NCBI GenBank assembly: GCA_045106555.1
Contig: JBGCET010000001.1
Coordinates: forward strand, 1-64,000
Source: JANQOZ01 sp045106555
Lineage (GTDB): Bacteria > Pseudomonadota > Gammaproteobacteria > Xanthomonadales > SZUA-38
Length of the DNA: 64,000 bases
Direction: 5' to 3'
This document shows positions 32,104-41,727 of the stretch, in pieces; position 1 is the first letter of the stretch; every line of letters starts with the position of its first letter. The notes below the pieces were generated by a model that was not told the DNA's origin, ran no database searches, and saw only the letters and a program-made list of their open reading frames with translations. A program made the translations under genes and the position numbers.

Positions 32104-34746
32104 TTAGCTTCCGTCGCCTGAAGGCGAAGAGTCGGGCTTCGGCGCGGGCTTGCTTGGCGCAGGAGCCGCCGATGCCGGCTTGGCCGGTGCTTGAGGTGCA
32201 GCTGCCGGTTTGGGCGCAGCAGGTGCGGTGTTTGCTGGTTTGGCCGGCGCCTGTGGGGCGGCTTTGGCAGGTGAAGCATCGCTTGGCGGGTTGGCCTTTG
32301 CCGGCTGAGGCTTGGGTGCCGCAGCTGGCGCAGTGCTAGGAGCCGGTGCGTTAGATGCGGGTGCCGCATTCTGGTTAGTCTGCTGTGCGGGCTTCGGGCC
32401 GCTGCTTTGCGGTGCTGCGTTTGCCGAATTTCCCTCAGGCTTAGGTGGCGTCGACGGCTTTCCGCTGCTGCCAGTGGTCGCACCCTGGTTTCCACCGTTG
32501 CCTACGCCGGATCCGTTGCCCGATGACTGAGCCGCAGGTGCGTTGTTCGGCTTGGCCGGAGCCTTGTTGCCGTCGCGGTCTGCGCTACTGTTTTGGGCTG
32601 GTTGCTTGTTGCCATCAACCTGCTTTGGACCCTGGGCCTGATTCTGGGCCTGGTTCTGATTTTGGTTCTGGGAGCTGTCAGCAGCGCCATCTTCACGCTT
32701 CTTGCCCCGACGGTTTCTGCCGCCGCGCCGTCCGCGTCGTCTGGACCTGGGTGCGCCGGCATTATCGCCATCAGCCTTTTTCGCTGAACCGTCAGCCGGG
32801 CCCTTGCCGCCCTGGTTGCGGTCTTGGTTATTGGCTTGCTTGTTATCAGCGTTGCCGTCTGGCTTTTTCGGCGAGGCTTTGCGCTGTTGAGGCTTCTTGC
32901 CGGTTTTCTTGCGCTGACCGCCGCGGTTTCCGTCCCGGTTCCCCTCGTTACGGTCACGTCGCTGGCCACGGCCGCGGTTACTTCCACCGCGATTGCCGCC
33001 CCGTGATGAGGTTTTCTTCTTGGCCGGTTTCGGCGCTTCCTCAACCGCAGGGGCTTCACCTCCGGAGAACAGGCCGGCAAGCCAGGCAAAGAACCCGGTT
33101 TTCTTCGCGGCTACCGGGGCTTCCACTCTGGCAGGTGCTGCCGGCGGTGCCGGGGTAGGGGGCGGTACGCTAACTACAGCCGGTGCCTCTGTTTTCAGGC
33201 CGTCCGGCGAATTGCTGGCCACAACTTCGGGCTCAGGTGGGTCCACCATGGTGTAACTGGCGTCGCCATCCAAACGTAGATCTTGCCGGCGTACCCGACG
33301 AATCTCGAAGTTGGGTGTGTCCACATGAGGCGAGTTGATGACCAAAACGGGCACCCGGTGCCGGGCTTCGATCTGAGAAACCGCGTGGCGCTTTTCATTC
33401 AGCAGGAAGTTGCCCACATCGTTAGGAACAACGGCAATCACCTCGCCGGTGAACTCTTTCATTGCTTCTTCTTCCACCAGTCGAATGACCGACAGGGCAA
33501 GCGATTCAATGCTGCGAATGAAGCCGTGGCCGTGGCAACGCGGGCACACGTTCTGGCTGGACTCTCCCAGCGACGGGCGCAATCGCTGACGGGACATTTC
33601 CAGTAGACCAAAGCGTGAAATACGGCCAATCTGTGTTCGGGCGCGGTCATTTTTCAGCGCGTCGCGAAGACGATCTTCCACCGCCCGCTGATTGCGGGTT
33701 TCCATCATGTCGATGTAGTCGATCACCACCAGACCGCCCAGATCTCGAATTCTAAGCTGGCGGGCGATTTCATCCGCCGCTTCGAGATTAGTGTTCAGTG
33801 CGGTCTCTTCAATATCACTACCTTTGGTCGCGCGGGCAGAGTTGATATCGATGGAGATCATGGCTTCGGTGTGATCCACCACAATTGAACCGCCAGAGTG
33901 CAGACTCACCTCACGGGCGAAGGCTGACTCTATCTGGCTTTCAATTTGATAGCGGGAAAACAGGGGTGTGCCGCTGTCATATAGCTTCAGCTTGCGCAGG
34001 TTGTGGGGCATAACCTGCTGCATGAATTCTCTCGCGTCGTTGTAGACCCCTTCGGCGTCGATCAAGATCTCGCCAATGTCGCTGCGCAGATAGTCTCTTA
34101 GCGCGCGAATAATCAGCTGGCTTTCCTGATAGATCAGAAACGGCGCTTTGCGTTCCTTGGCCGCCGTCGTAATGGCGGTCCAAAGTTGCTGCAGATATTC
34201 AAAATCCCAGCGCAACTCTTCTGCCTCACGACCTACGCCAGCTGTCCGGACGATGAGCCCCATGGATTTGGGAACGTCCAGCTCTTTCAGAGCGTCTTTG
34301 ATCGCTTGCCGGTCTTCGCCTTCAATGCGGCGCGAAACACCGCCGGCTTTTGGGTTGGTTGGCATCAGCACCAGATAACGGCCAGCCAGGCTGATATAGG
34401 TGGTCAGGGCAGCGCCTTTGTTGCCGCGCTCCTCCTTCTCAACCTGCACCACCACTTCCTGGCCTTCACTAATCAGGTCTTTGATGCTGCCACGGGAATC
34501 GGCACCGTCTTTGTAAAACTCCGGGCAAATTTCCTTCAGCGGCAAAAAGCCATGGCGATCAGCGCCATAGTCGACAAAACAAGCTTCAAGGCTAGGTTCT
34601 ACCCGAGTGACCCGGGCTTTGTAGATATTGGCTTTGCGTTGTTCGCGGGAGTTAACTTCGATGTCGAGGTCGTAGAGGGTCTGACCATCGACGATCGCCA
34701 CGCGCAGCTCCTCTGGCTGCGTCGCGTTAATCAGCATTCTTTTCAT
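32104..34746 (-). CDS. rne: Ribonuclease E
   Basis: An 880-residue endoribonuclease that starts most mRNA decay and processes rRNA and tRNA. The catalytic half (to about residue 520) is strongly conserved: MKRMLINATQPEELRV start, S1 domain near residues 35-125, the catalytic aspartates in ISIDINSARATKG and VVIDYIDMMETRNQ, and the zinc-link CPRCHGHG. The C-terminal half is low-complexity: a basic Arg/Gly/Asn segment (RGGNRGGSNRGRGQRRDRN-like) and then a long Pro/Ala tail. It should serve as RNA-binding and degradosome scaffold and is expected to be disordered. Divergent from rluC, as in E. coli; a 291-bp leader allows autoregulation. Confidence 0.97.
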   Translation of the reverse strand: MKRMLINATQPEELRVAIVDGQTLYDLDIEVNSREQRKANIYKARVTRVEPSLEACFVDYGADRHGFLPLKEICPEFYKDGADSRGSIKDLISEGQEVVVQVEKEERGNKGAALTTYISLAGRYLVLMPTNPKAGGVSRRIEGEDRQAIKDALKELDVPKSMGLIVRTAGVGREAEELRWDFEYLQQLWTAITTAAKERKAPFLIYQESQLIIRALRDYLRSDIGEILIDAEGVYNDAREFMQQVMPHNLRKLKLYDSGTPLFSRYQIESQIESAFAREVSLHSGGSIVVDHTEAMISIDINSARATKGSDIEETALNTNLEAADEIARQLRIRDLGGLVVIDYIDMMETRNQRAVEDRLRDALKNDRARTQIGRISRFGLLEMSRQRLRPSLGESSQNVCPRCHGHGFIRSIESLALSVIRLVEEEAMKEFTGEVIAVVPNDVGNFLLNEKRHAVSQIEARHRVPVLVINSPHVDTPNFEIRRVRRQDLRLDGDASYTMVDPPEPEVVASNSPDGLKTEAPAVVSVPPPTPAPPAAPARVEAPVAAKKTGFFAWLAGLFSGGEAPAVEEAPKPAKKKTSSRGGNRGGSNRGRGQRRDRNEGNRDGNRGGQRKKTGKKPQQRKASPKKPDGNADNKQANNQDRNQGGKGPADGSAKKADGDNAGAPRSRRRGRRGGRNRRGKKREDGAADSSQNQNQNQAQNQAQGPKQVDGNKQPAQNSSADRDGNKAPAKPNNAPAAQSSGNGSGVGNGGNQGATTGSSGKPSTPPKPEGNSANAAPQSSGPKPAQQTNQNAAPASNAPAPSTAPAAAPKPQPAKANPPSDASPAKAAPQAPAKPANTAPAAPKPAAAPQAPAKPASAAPAPSKPAPKPDSSPSGDGS

Positions 34747-35037
34747 TATTTTTGTCCTTGAATGCGCGCAGCCAATCGACCGTCATTCCTGGACGGCGAT
34801 GCCTGGGTCCCCCTGCTCAGGCCCCCGGAAGCCGGAAGCGCGCAATGATTCATTCTGTACAACTGGTACAGACAGCTGGCGGTATCGCCTTTGGGCGCCG
34901 CGCCTGATAGCCGGGAGGGACTGTTCGGACTTATTATCTGGCGGTCGCCTTATTCCGGCTTGAACGTCCTGCGAAATGCAGCGACAGACCGGAAACCGGA
35001 GTAATATAACAACCTTAATACCTGCCAGCAATGACCC
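34747..35037. promoter_or_regulatory. Divergent rne/rluC intergenic region
   Basis: In E. coli the long rne leader folds into hairpins that RNase E itself cleaves to control its own level. The region here has similar length and GC-rich inverted segments, and includes the rluC promoter. The exact elements cannot be defined by eye. Confidence 0.5.
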
Positions 35038-36006
35038 ATGTCCCAACCCGCAGATTTCTCGCGAGTACAACAACTTACCGTTAATTCCGAACAAAGCGGA
35101 CAACGCCTCGATAATTTCCTCAGTCGGGTCCTGAAACGGGCACCCAAAGGGCTGATATACCGCATCATCCGGCGGGGTGAAGTGCGAGTGAATGGCTCAC
35201 GCGCCAAACCCGTTACCCGAGTCACCACGGGAGACATCATTCGTGTGCCTCCTGTGCGCCTGGGCGACGATGAGCCTGCCATTTTCAGCCAGGAAAAGGT
35301 CGATCAGCTCAGTCAGTGGGTGTTAACAGAAACGGACGATTTTCTGGCGTTTAACAAGCCCTCCGGCGTGGCTGTTCACAGAGGCAGCGGACTGAATTGG
35401 GGCCTGATCGATCTCGTGCGGCGATGGCGGCCAGACGCTTACCTGGAGCTGGTGCATCGTTTAGACCGGCAAACCAGTGGTTGTTTGTTGCTGGCGCGTA
35501 ACCGAGAAGCGCTGGCGCGGGCGGGGAAATGGTTCGCGGGCGACGGCGTGGGAAAACGGTATCTGGCGCTGCTGGACGGTCAGCTAGAAAACGAACAAGT
35601 GACCTCATCGCAGCCCCTGAGTCGGGTGTCGGCCGGCGACGGTCGACGGGAGGTTCGTGCTGACAAAGACGGCAAAACCGCAGTGAGTCACTTTACCCGC
35701 TTGGCGCAGGCCAATGGCTGTACGTTAGTCAGCGTCACCATTGAAACCGGCAGGACCCACCAAATACGGGTTCACGCCCAGGGTTTGGGTGCGCCGGTCA
35801 TTGGCGATGATAAGTACGGCAAACGGCGCCAGAATGGCCAACGTGGCCGCAATACCAATGCGGCCAATCGCACCATGTTGCACTGCTATCGGTTGGATAT
35901 TGCGGAGGCTGCCCTGGGTTTATGTGCACCTTTGCCCAACGATTTCAGTGCCGCAGCAGACCGCCTGCTGGGCGACCCCCAGTGGCGCGAGATAATTGGA
36001 GATTAG
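35038..36006 (+). CDS. rluC: 23S rRNA pseudouridine(955/2504/2580) synthase
   Basis: A 322-residue RluA-family enzyme. An N-terminal S4 RNA-binding domain (SGQRLDNFLSRVLKRAPKGLIYRIIRRGEVRVNG) precedes the synthase domain, with the catalytic aspartate in LVHRLDRQTSGCLLLA and the C-terminal GRTHQIRVHAQGLGAPVIGDDKYG. Order (divergent from rne) and length match RluC. It modifies 23S rRNA in the peptidyl-transferase region. Confidence 0.95.
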   Translation: MSQPADFSRVQQLTVNSEQSGQRLDNFLSRVLKRAPKGLIYRIIRRGEVRVNGSRAKPVTRVTTGDIIRVPPVRLGDDEPAIFSQEKVDQLSQWVLTETDDFLAFNKPSGVAVHRGSGLNWGLIDLVRRWRPDAYLELVHRLDRQTSGCLLLARNREALARAGKWFAGDGVGKRYLALLDGQLENEQVTSSQPLSRVSAGDGRREVRADKDGKTAVSHFTRLAQANGCTLVSVTIETGRTHQIRVHAQGLGAPVIGDDKYGKRRQNGQRGRNTNAANRTMLHCYRLDIAEAALGLCAPLPNDFSAAADRLLGDPQWREIIGD

Positions 36007-36040
36007 TCGGTGGCAAGACCCCTGTTTGGTGTTCAGGCCA

Positions 36041-37465
36041 CTAGCCCCAGTAGCCAGGCCCAGCGCTGACGGAATACAGGAAGGGTAGCGGGTTGACCGC
36101 CAGCAGGGCGCTGCCGGCCACCATGTGCAGTACTACCGGTGCCCACAACGTTTGATGCCGCGAGTAATGCCACAGACAGGCCAGTCCCAGCAGCCAGGTC
36201 AGTATCATCAGCTCCAAATTTGGCAGGTGAGCCCAGCCGAAAATAAACGCCGATACAATGACGCTCAGCGTCCGGCTGGCACCATCGCGGCGGGCCAGGG
36301 GATAGATGACTTTGCACACCACCCATTGTTGCAATGCGGCCCATACCAGATAGATCAACCAGCGCCGCGGGGCAAACCACCAAGACTGGGATTGGCCGTC
36401 TAGCAACAACATCGCGGTAAACAGCGCACATAACAGCGCCAGAAGCAGGAAAAATTCGATCAGCGCATGGCTTTTAGCGGCAACGGGCCGGCCCACCATT
36501 TTCACGCCATCGTCGGTAAGCTCCGCCGTATTTTGGGTGCCTGTGCTCGAGACAAAAATGCAGAGCAACAGTGTCATAGCTGCGTACGTCAGATAAGCCA
36601 TATCCCAGATGGGCTGACTGAAACACCACCAAACTGAGATGACGAGAAGCACCAGCGTTGATCGGCGGCGCAGCCCCGACACAATGAGTAGCCCTAGCAG
36701 GATTGTCATGGCGACCCAGTGATGGGTCGGGGCAGAAGTCGCCGGCGATGGGAACCTCTGCCAAGACAGTGGGTTATGCCTGATACGTTCCAGCGTGCGG
36801 CGGACCTGAGCCGTAGACCACCAAAATGTCTGGTCGCTGATTGGGGTCCAGCCAGCACGGTCCAATGGCGGAGATGGGCCTTTGTCTTGCGACCCCACGC
36901 CCGCGGGCGTCAGAGACACCTGATTCAACTCGACCTGAGTGTCCGCACCGATGGGGTGCAGCCGCAGCGTTGCAATCGTCCCATCGTCTTGGCCCCAGGC
37001 AACGGGCTTGGCCTCAATGGACCAACCCAGTCCGTCCATATCCACCAACATTTGCTGGCGATCGGGTTTCAGTTCCAACGTGTCACTGCGAGCTGCCGGA
37101 CCGCCCAGTGTCGCTCGGTGATAAAACCTCACTCGAGCCGTTTTTTGGGTCTTGTACGACAACGTCAGTTGGCTCAGGGCGCGAGCCGGTAGTAGCAAAC
37201 CGTCAAAATTCAGCGGGACATATACATCAGAGTCCAGCGTGTAGACCGTGAGCCCCGAGACGCTTTGAGCCCACTGGGCCTGACCCACAGGTTGCCTGCC
37301 GATCATGCTGGCGGGTTCGCCCAAACGCCAGTACTTGCCCTGGGTTACCAGTTGCTCGCTTTGTGCCAGCTGAGCTCGCAGCGCACTGGTAATGGCCGGT
37401 TGAGCCGCCAGCAGGAAAAGGATTGGAGTCAGTGCCAGCAGCAGTCCGGCGGATCTGATGCTCAA
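36041..37465 (-). CDS. CPBP-like membrane protein with altered active site
   Basis: A 474-residue protein. The first ~250 residues are a signal-anchor plus an extracytoplasmic beta-rich region; the rest has about eight hydrophobic helices. The C-terminal part looks like a CPBP (CAAX/Abi) intramembrane protease domain with motif 2 FGWAH retained. But the usual EExxxR is QQWVVCK and the HxxxN motif is HMVAG, so catalytic residues appear lost. It may be a pseudo-protease or a variant subgroup. Its ATG overlaps the phhB stop (ATGA). Confidence 0.7.
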   Translation of the reverse strand: MSIRSAGLLLALTPILFLLAAQPAITSALRAQLAQSEQLVTQGKYWRLGEPASMIGRQPVGQAQWAQSVSGLTVYTLDSDVYVPLNFDGLLLPARALSQLTLSYKTQKTARVRFYHRATLGGPAARSDTLELKPDRQQMLVDMDGLGWSIEAKPVAWGQDDGTIATLRLHPIGADTQVELNQVSLTPAGVGSQDKGPSPPLDRAGWTPISDQTFWWSTAQVRRTLERIRHNPLSWQRFPSPATSAPTHHWVAMTILLGLLIVSGLRRRSTLVLLVISVWWCFSQPIWDMAYLTYAAMTLLLCIFVSSTGTQNTAELTDDGVKMVGRPVAAKSHALIEFFLLLALLCALFTAMLLLDGQSQSWWFAPRRWLIYLVWAALQQWVVCKVIYPLARRDGASRTLSVIVSAFIFGWAHLPNLELMILTWLLGLACLWHYSRHQTLWAPVVLHMVAGSALLAVNPLPFLYSVSAGPGYWG

Positions 37466-37800
37466 GACTGAATGAGACGGCTAACCTTGGCAGCGCAGAT
37501 AAAATCGTTTTCTGACAATCCGTCTATCGCGTGAGTAATGTAACTGACTCTGCATTGACCGTAACCCACGACAAGATCAGGGTGGTGGTCTTGTTGGTGA
37601 GACAGCCACGCAGACGCGTTCACAAACGCCATGGTCTCGTAGTAATTGTCAAACCGAAACAATCGCTCGATGCAGCCATCGTCAGTCAACGTCCACCCCT
37701 CAATTTGGGGTAGCAGTTGGGCCACCTGCTCGTCATTCAACGGCAGGGTGCCGCCTTCGCAGGGGGTGCAGGTTTTGCTGATCAGGTCTGAGCTTGCCAT
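37462..37800 (-). CDS. phhB: Pterin-4a-carbinolamine dehydratase
   Basis: A 112-residue enzyme that dehydrates 4a-hydroxytetrahydrobiopterin in aromatic-amino-acid hydroxylase recycling. Signature residues: the two histidines in LSHQQDHHPDLVVGYGQCRVSYITHAIDGLSENDF. I chose the ATG at 37800 (MASSDLISKTCTPCEGG, the normal start) rather than the longer frame. The phenylalanine hydroxylase partner is not in the window. Confidence 0.94.
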   Translation of the reverse strand: MASSDLISKTCTPCEGGTLPLNDEQVAQLLPQIEGWTLTDDGCIERLFRFDNYYETMAFVNASAWLSHQQDHHPDLVVGYGQCRVSYITHAIDGLSENDFICAAKVSRLIQS

Positions 37801-37903
37801 GGCCGATAGTGTACCAGCGGATTGACGCTTGCCGACACGTTCCACACAATAGTCTCGCGCATAGTTTTGGGTCCCAAGACCCCAGCAGGAGAGCCAGCCT
37901 TAC

Positions 37904-38932
37904 ATGATCAACCCTCGCCACACCCAGTATTACGATGTCGCAGCCCGAGTGGTGAAGGTCCAACATACCTCTGAGGTGTTGGCAGATAATCCCTGGCAAG
38001 ATCCGGTCACACGCCACGTTAACGTGTATCTGCCTCCGGGGTACCACACCAGTGACGAACACTTTCCGGTGGTCTGGTACCTGGCGGCGTACACCAACAG
38101 CGGCGCTTCGTCAGACAATTGGCGGGGCTTTGAGGAAAACCCGTTCTTGCGGGTGGATCGACTGATCCAGTCCGGTGCAATGGGGCCGGTTATCGTTGCA
38201 GCGCCAGACTGTTTCACCGCGCTGGGCGGTACTCAATACGTGGATAGCCCGGCGCTGGGAAACTACGCGAGCTATTTGCATCGGGAGTTGGTGCCCCTGG
38301 TTGATGAAGAATTTCGCACTTTGCGTGGGCGAGAGCACCGGGCCGTGATGGGGAAATCCTCAGGGGGGTTTGGCGCACTGAATGCCGTAATGCACTTTCC
38401 ACAGTATTGGGGAGCGATGGCCAGCCACGCCGGCGATATGGGCTTTGATTGGGTTTACAAGCCCGAATTTCCGGCCTGCGCGCTGCGTTTAAGTAAGGCC
38501 GGCAGCGTGGAGCGCTTTCTCACACAGTTCTGGGCTACCGAAAAACGCGGCGCCGCCGAGTTTTCAACCCTCATGTGTTTGTGCCTGGCCGCCTCCTACG
38601 ATCCTGACTTCGACAACCCTCAAGCCATCCAGCTGCCCTTTGATCTTGAGACGCTGGAGCTAAACCCACAGCGCTGGCAGCATTGGAAGGCCCACGATCC
38701 AGTGGAAACGGTGCGGTCTTTTGTCCATCCGCTCAAGTCGCTGCGGGCCATTCATATCGATTGCGGCGACATGGATGAATATCAGATCCAATTTGGCAAT
38801 CGGCGATTTCATCACCTCTTGAAACAGCTGGGCATCAACCACAGTTATGAAGAGTTCCAGGGCACTCATCGACGCCTGGATCATCGACTGGACATTTCAT
38901 TGCCACAACTCTATGAGGCTATCAAAGCATGA
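37904..38932 (+). CDS. Esterase-fold hydrolase (Fes/esterase D-like)
   Basis: A 342-residue alpha/beta hydrolase with an esterase-D-type core: VTRHVNVYLPPGYHTSDEHFPVVWYL, nucleophile elbow MGKSSGGFGAL, then a histidine in FQGTHRRLDHRL near the C-terminus and an Asp in IDCGDMDEYQIQ as third catalytic residue. There is no signal peptide. Natural substrates are unclear; the family includes S-formylglutathione hydrolase and siderophore or cinnamoyl esterases. Coupled to nfuA by an ATGA overlap, suggesting a shared transcript, possibly iron-related. Confidence 0.85.
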   Translation: MINPRHTQYYDVAARVVKVQHTSEVLADNPWQDPVTRHVNVYLPPGYHTSDEHFPVVWYLAAYTNSGASSDNWRGFEENPFLRVDRLIQSGAMGPVIVAAPDCFTALGGTQYVDSPALGNYASYLHRELVPLVDEEFRTLRGREHRAVMGKSSGGFGALNAVMHFPQYWGAMASHAGDMGFDWVYKPEFPACALRLSKAGSVERFLTQFWATEKRGAAEFSTLMCLCLAASYDPDFDNPQAIQLPFDLETLELNPQRWQHWKAHDPVETVRSFVHPLKSLRAIHIDCGDMDEYQIQFGNRRFHHLLKQLGINHSYEEFQGTHRRLDHRLDISLPQLYEAIKA

Positions 38933-39507
38933 TTGACGTGCAGAACTCTGCGCAGGAATATTTTCGCCACCTCATCGCACAACAGGAAGCCGAAGGGTTG
39001 GCGTTACGCCTGATGGTGAGCCAGCCAGGTACGCCGGCGGCATCTTGCGAACTGAGTTTTTGTGAGCCCAAAGAGGCCCAGCCCGATGACCAGGTCATCC
39101 CGCTGGAGGGTTTTGATCTCTACGTAGAGGCGGCTTCCGTGCCGTTTTTAGATGAGGCACACATGGCGTTCGAAAAGGATGCAACCGGTGGCGAGCTTGT
39201 GGTTAAAGCGCCCAACCTGAGAGGAGCCGAGCCTGATGACAGCTCTCCGTTGGAGCAGCGTATCAACTACCTTTTAGCCTCCGAGGTCAATCCTTCTCTG
39301 GCGTCCCATGGCGGCCAGGTGTCGTTGGAGTCGGTTACCGAAGATGGCATCGTTACGCTCAAGTTTGGCGGCGGCTGTCACGGCTGCGGGATGGTTGGCG
39401 TGACGTTAAAGGAGGGCGTAGAGAAAACCCTGAAAGCGCAATTGCCGGAGATTACCGAGGTTCGCGATGCAACGGACCACAGTACCGGGGAAAACCCTTA
39501 CTACTGA
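38929..39507 (+). CDS. nfuA: Fe-S biogenesis protein NfuA
   Basis: A 192-residue cytoplasmic Fe-S carrier. The N-terminal half is the degenerate A-type domain, and the C-terminal half is the Nfu domain with the cluster-binding CxxC in LKFGGGCHGCGMVG. The end ENPYY matches E. coli NfuA. It delivers clusters to targets under oxidative or iron-limiting conditions. Overlaps the esterase stop by four bases. Confidence 0.96.
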   Translation: MIDVQNSAQEYFRHLIAQQEAEGLALRLMVSQPGTPAASCELSFCEPKEAQPDDQVIPLEGFDLYVEAASVPFLDEAHMAFEKDATGGELVVKAPNLRGAEPDDSSPLEQRINYLLASEVNPSLASHGGQVSLESVTEDGIVTLKFGGGCHGCGMVGVTLKEGVEKTLKAQLPEITEVRDATDHSTGENPYY

Positions 39508-39532
39508 TCAAGCGGTAACGGACAGGCTTTAG

Positions 39533-39553
39533 GGGGCGCTTTAAAAACGCCCC
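39533..39553. terminator. Hairpin between nfuA and cytochrome c4
   Basis: GGGGCG and CGCCCC pair around an A/T-rich loop between converging stops. The A/T-rich residues are inside the loop, so its strength as a terminator is uncertain. Confidence 0.55.
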
Positions 39554-39561
39554 AGAGCCAC

Positions 39562-40197
39562 TTACTCGATTTTCAGATCTACGACACCGGGCTTGGAGGC
39601 ATAAAATGCGGCCAGGTCACGCATATCTTGCAAAGACAAATCCGTGGCAAACCCCGCCATGATGGCGTTCACTCGGGCGCCTGATTGATAATCCTGTAGC
39701 GCTTTAACCATGTAGTCGCCGTATTGCCCAGCCAGTCTTGGGTATTGGGGATCTACCCCGTTGCCGTCTTCCCCGTGGCATGCGATGCACAACGTGTTCT
39801 TCTCGCCGCCTGCCGCCGGATCACCTTTGGCAAAATACTCAGGCTTTGGCTCTGCGCCGCTCAAGGACACAAAATACGCGGCAATGTCGTGAATATCGGC
39901 GTCGCTCATGCTGCCTGCCTGGGCCAACATGGTGGGGTGACTGCGCTGCTCGTCTCGATAGGCCTTCAGTGCTGAAACCAAATACTGGTAGTTTTGTCCG
40001 CCAATTTTGGGCACGTGGTAGGTCGGGTAGACGTTGTTGTATCCGGGGATACCGTGGCAGCCCGTGCAGGTATAGGCTTTCACCTCACCGCGAGCAGCGT
40101 CTCCCTGTTGACCGTTGGTCTGGGCCCATACTGGGGTAACGACTGACGCTACAACCAGCGTCAGGCTTGCCAGGCATCTGGCGAAAAGTGGTTTCAC
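39562..40197 (-). CDS. Cytochrome c4, diheme
   Basis: A 211-residue periplasmic diheme cytochrome. The signal peptide (ASLTLVVASVVTPVWAQ) is followed by two class I domains with heme sites CTGCH and CIACH. Axial methionines are probable in HPTMLAQAG and NAIMAGFA. It carries electrons from the bc1 complex to terminal oxidases. A single-gene unit, divergent from the RND operon. Confidence 0.94.
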   Translation of the reverse strand: MKPLFARCLASLTLVVASVVTPVWAQTNGQQGDAARGEVKAYTCTGCHGIPGYNNVYPTYHVPKIGGQNYQYLVSALKAYRDEQRSHPTMLAQAGSMSDADIHDIAAYFVSLSGAEPKPEYFAKGDPAAGGEKNTLCIACHGEDGNGVDPQYPRLAGQYGDYMVKALQDYQSGARVNAIMAGFATDLSLQDMRDLAAFYASKPGVVDLKIE

Positions 40198-40583
40198 TAA
40201 AGTTGCTTCCCTGATTGTCTCAGCTGAGTGTCCGTGCGCCCGCCTGTGCGAGTGCGCCGGCTAGTATAACGTTGGATTGAGCCTGGGCAAAGTTGGTTGT
40301 TTGCACCAATGTGCCGTCATCTTCGCCGCAATATCCGCCGTTTTGTGGCTAGGTTTGGTGGGAAAAGGCTTTTCTCTTGGAGATTGGCCCGTTGGCAGGA
40401 TTCCTGCTTATCCATTCATGAGGGCGTCCGGGGTATTTCCGGTCATCCATGACTTTTGCGCTATTTCGAGCGGGGGAGTGCTGGCGTTATAGTGAACTAC
40501 AACACCCATATGCTGTTTTTAGTCTGCGCAACGGCCATGATCGCCAAATTGTGCTGGGCGGGAACAAACAAGGACCCAATTTC
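40198..40583. other. 386-bp divergent region upstream of the RND operon
   Basis: The region must contain promoters for cytochrome c4 (minus) and the efflux operon (plus). A TTATAGT-type -10 candidate is at about 40487. No regulator gene or obvious operator is seen. Confidence 0.4.
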
Positions 40584-41723
40584 ATGACAAACCGGACTTT
40601 TAGTGCACTCAGCGCGGGTTGGCTGATGGCCTTATCGCTGCTGCTAAGCGCCTGTGGCGATAGTCAGGAAAGCAATAACGATTCCGCAGCCGCCGCCGAT
40701 GAGGAAGATAAGAAGGAAGAGGTGGCCGTGCCCGTAGAGGTGGCCAGGGTCAGCTTGGGTCGAGTGTTTGCGGCCTACAACGGAACGACGGTGCTTGAGG
40801 CTGATCGAGAGGCCGACGTTGTGGCCAAGACCACTGGCGTTGTGCTGAAGCTGCTGGTTGAGGAAGGCGACCAGGTAACGGCGGGGCAAGTGGTGGCGGA
40901 ACTGGATCGAGAACGATTGGATCTAGAGGTGGCCAGAGCGGAAGCCACCTTGGCTCGGTTGAATAACGACTACCGCCGTGCTCGGGAAATGAAAGAGAAA
41001 AGCCTGATTTCTGCTGAGGCCTTTGAGCGTTCCCGGTTCGACTATGAAACGGAAAAAGCGTCCTACGAGATGCAGAAGCTTGAGTTGAGCTACACCCGCG
41101 TACGCACGCCCATCAGCGGGGTCGTGTCAGAGCGTATGGTGAAAGTGGGAAATCTGGTGAACTTGCATGAGGCCATGTTTAAGGTACACAACTTCGATCC
41201 GCTACTGGCGGTTATTCACGTGCCAGAACGAGAGCTGGCCTCGCTGAGCGAGGGCCAACGCGTGGAGCTGGCAGTTGACGCCCTGGCGGAGGAAAATTTT
41301 GTCGGGCAGTTGGCGCGCATCAGTCCGGTTGTTGATCCGGCTACCGGCACCTTCAAAGTCACCATTGAAATGCGCCAACCCGATCCCCGGCTGCGCCCAG
41401 GCATGTTCGGCCGAGTCAACGTGGTGTACGACGAGCGAGATCAGGCGGTGACCATCCCGCTGGACGCGCTGGTGGTGGAAGATCGCGAACGCTACGTGTA
41501 CCTGGCGGCAGAAAACCGAGCCCAACGAGTGGACATCGACGTCGGCTATTCAACTAATGGCTTGGTGGAGGTGCGATCAGGACTGAAACCCGGTGACCAG
41601 GTGGTAACCGCGGGCAAAGGCAGCATTGCGAACGAGACACTGCTGGACATCATCAATAGCCCCGAGCAAAGCGAATCCTCAGAACTGGCAGATCGTCCAG
41701 CGCAATCCACGATCAACGGGTAA
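40584..41723 (+). CDS. RND efflux periplasmic adaptor (membrane-fusion protein), lipoprotein
   Basis: A 379-residue adaptor. The lipoprotein signal ends at LLLSAC. A lipoyl/barrel-sandwich region (ADVVAKTTGVVLKLLVEEGDQV) and an alpha-hairpin coiled coil (ATLARLNNDYRRAREMKEKSL ...) follow, then the beta-barrel (DPATGTFKVTIEMRQPD-like) and the membrane-proximal domain. It bridges inner-membrane pump and outer-membrane channel. I chose the ATG at 40584 for the lipobox. First gene of the pump operon; the next starts 4 bases later. Confidence 0.93.
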   Translation: MTNRTFSALSAGWLMALSLLLSACGDSQESNNDSAAAADEEDKKEEVAVPVEVARVSLGRVFAAYNGTTVLEADREADVVAKTTGVVLKLLVEEGDQVTAGQVVAELDRERLDLEVARAEATLARLNNDYRRAREMKEKSLISAEAFERSRFDYETEKASYEMQKLELSYTRVRTPISGVVSERMVKVGNLVNLHEAMFKVHNFDPLLAVIHVPERELASLSEGQRVELAVDALAEENFVGQLARISPVVDPATGTFKVTIEMRQPDPRLRPGMFGRVNVVYDERDQAVTIPLDALVVEDRERYVYLAAENRAQRVDIDVGYSTNGLVEVRSGLKPGDQVVTAGKGSIANETLLDIINSPEQSESSELADRPAQSTING

Positions 41724-41727
41724 TCCG

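Noticed and set aside
32445..33158. Long plus-strand ORFs across the 3' half of rne
   Set aside because: They are antisense shadows of the Pro/Ala- and Arg/Gly-rich tail of RNase E, a low-complexity GC-rich stretch that opens other frames.
40277..40492. 71-residue ORF upstream of the RND operon
   Set aside because: No family signature and it overlaps the expected promoter region.
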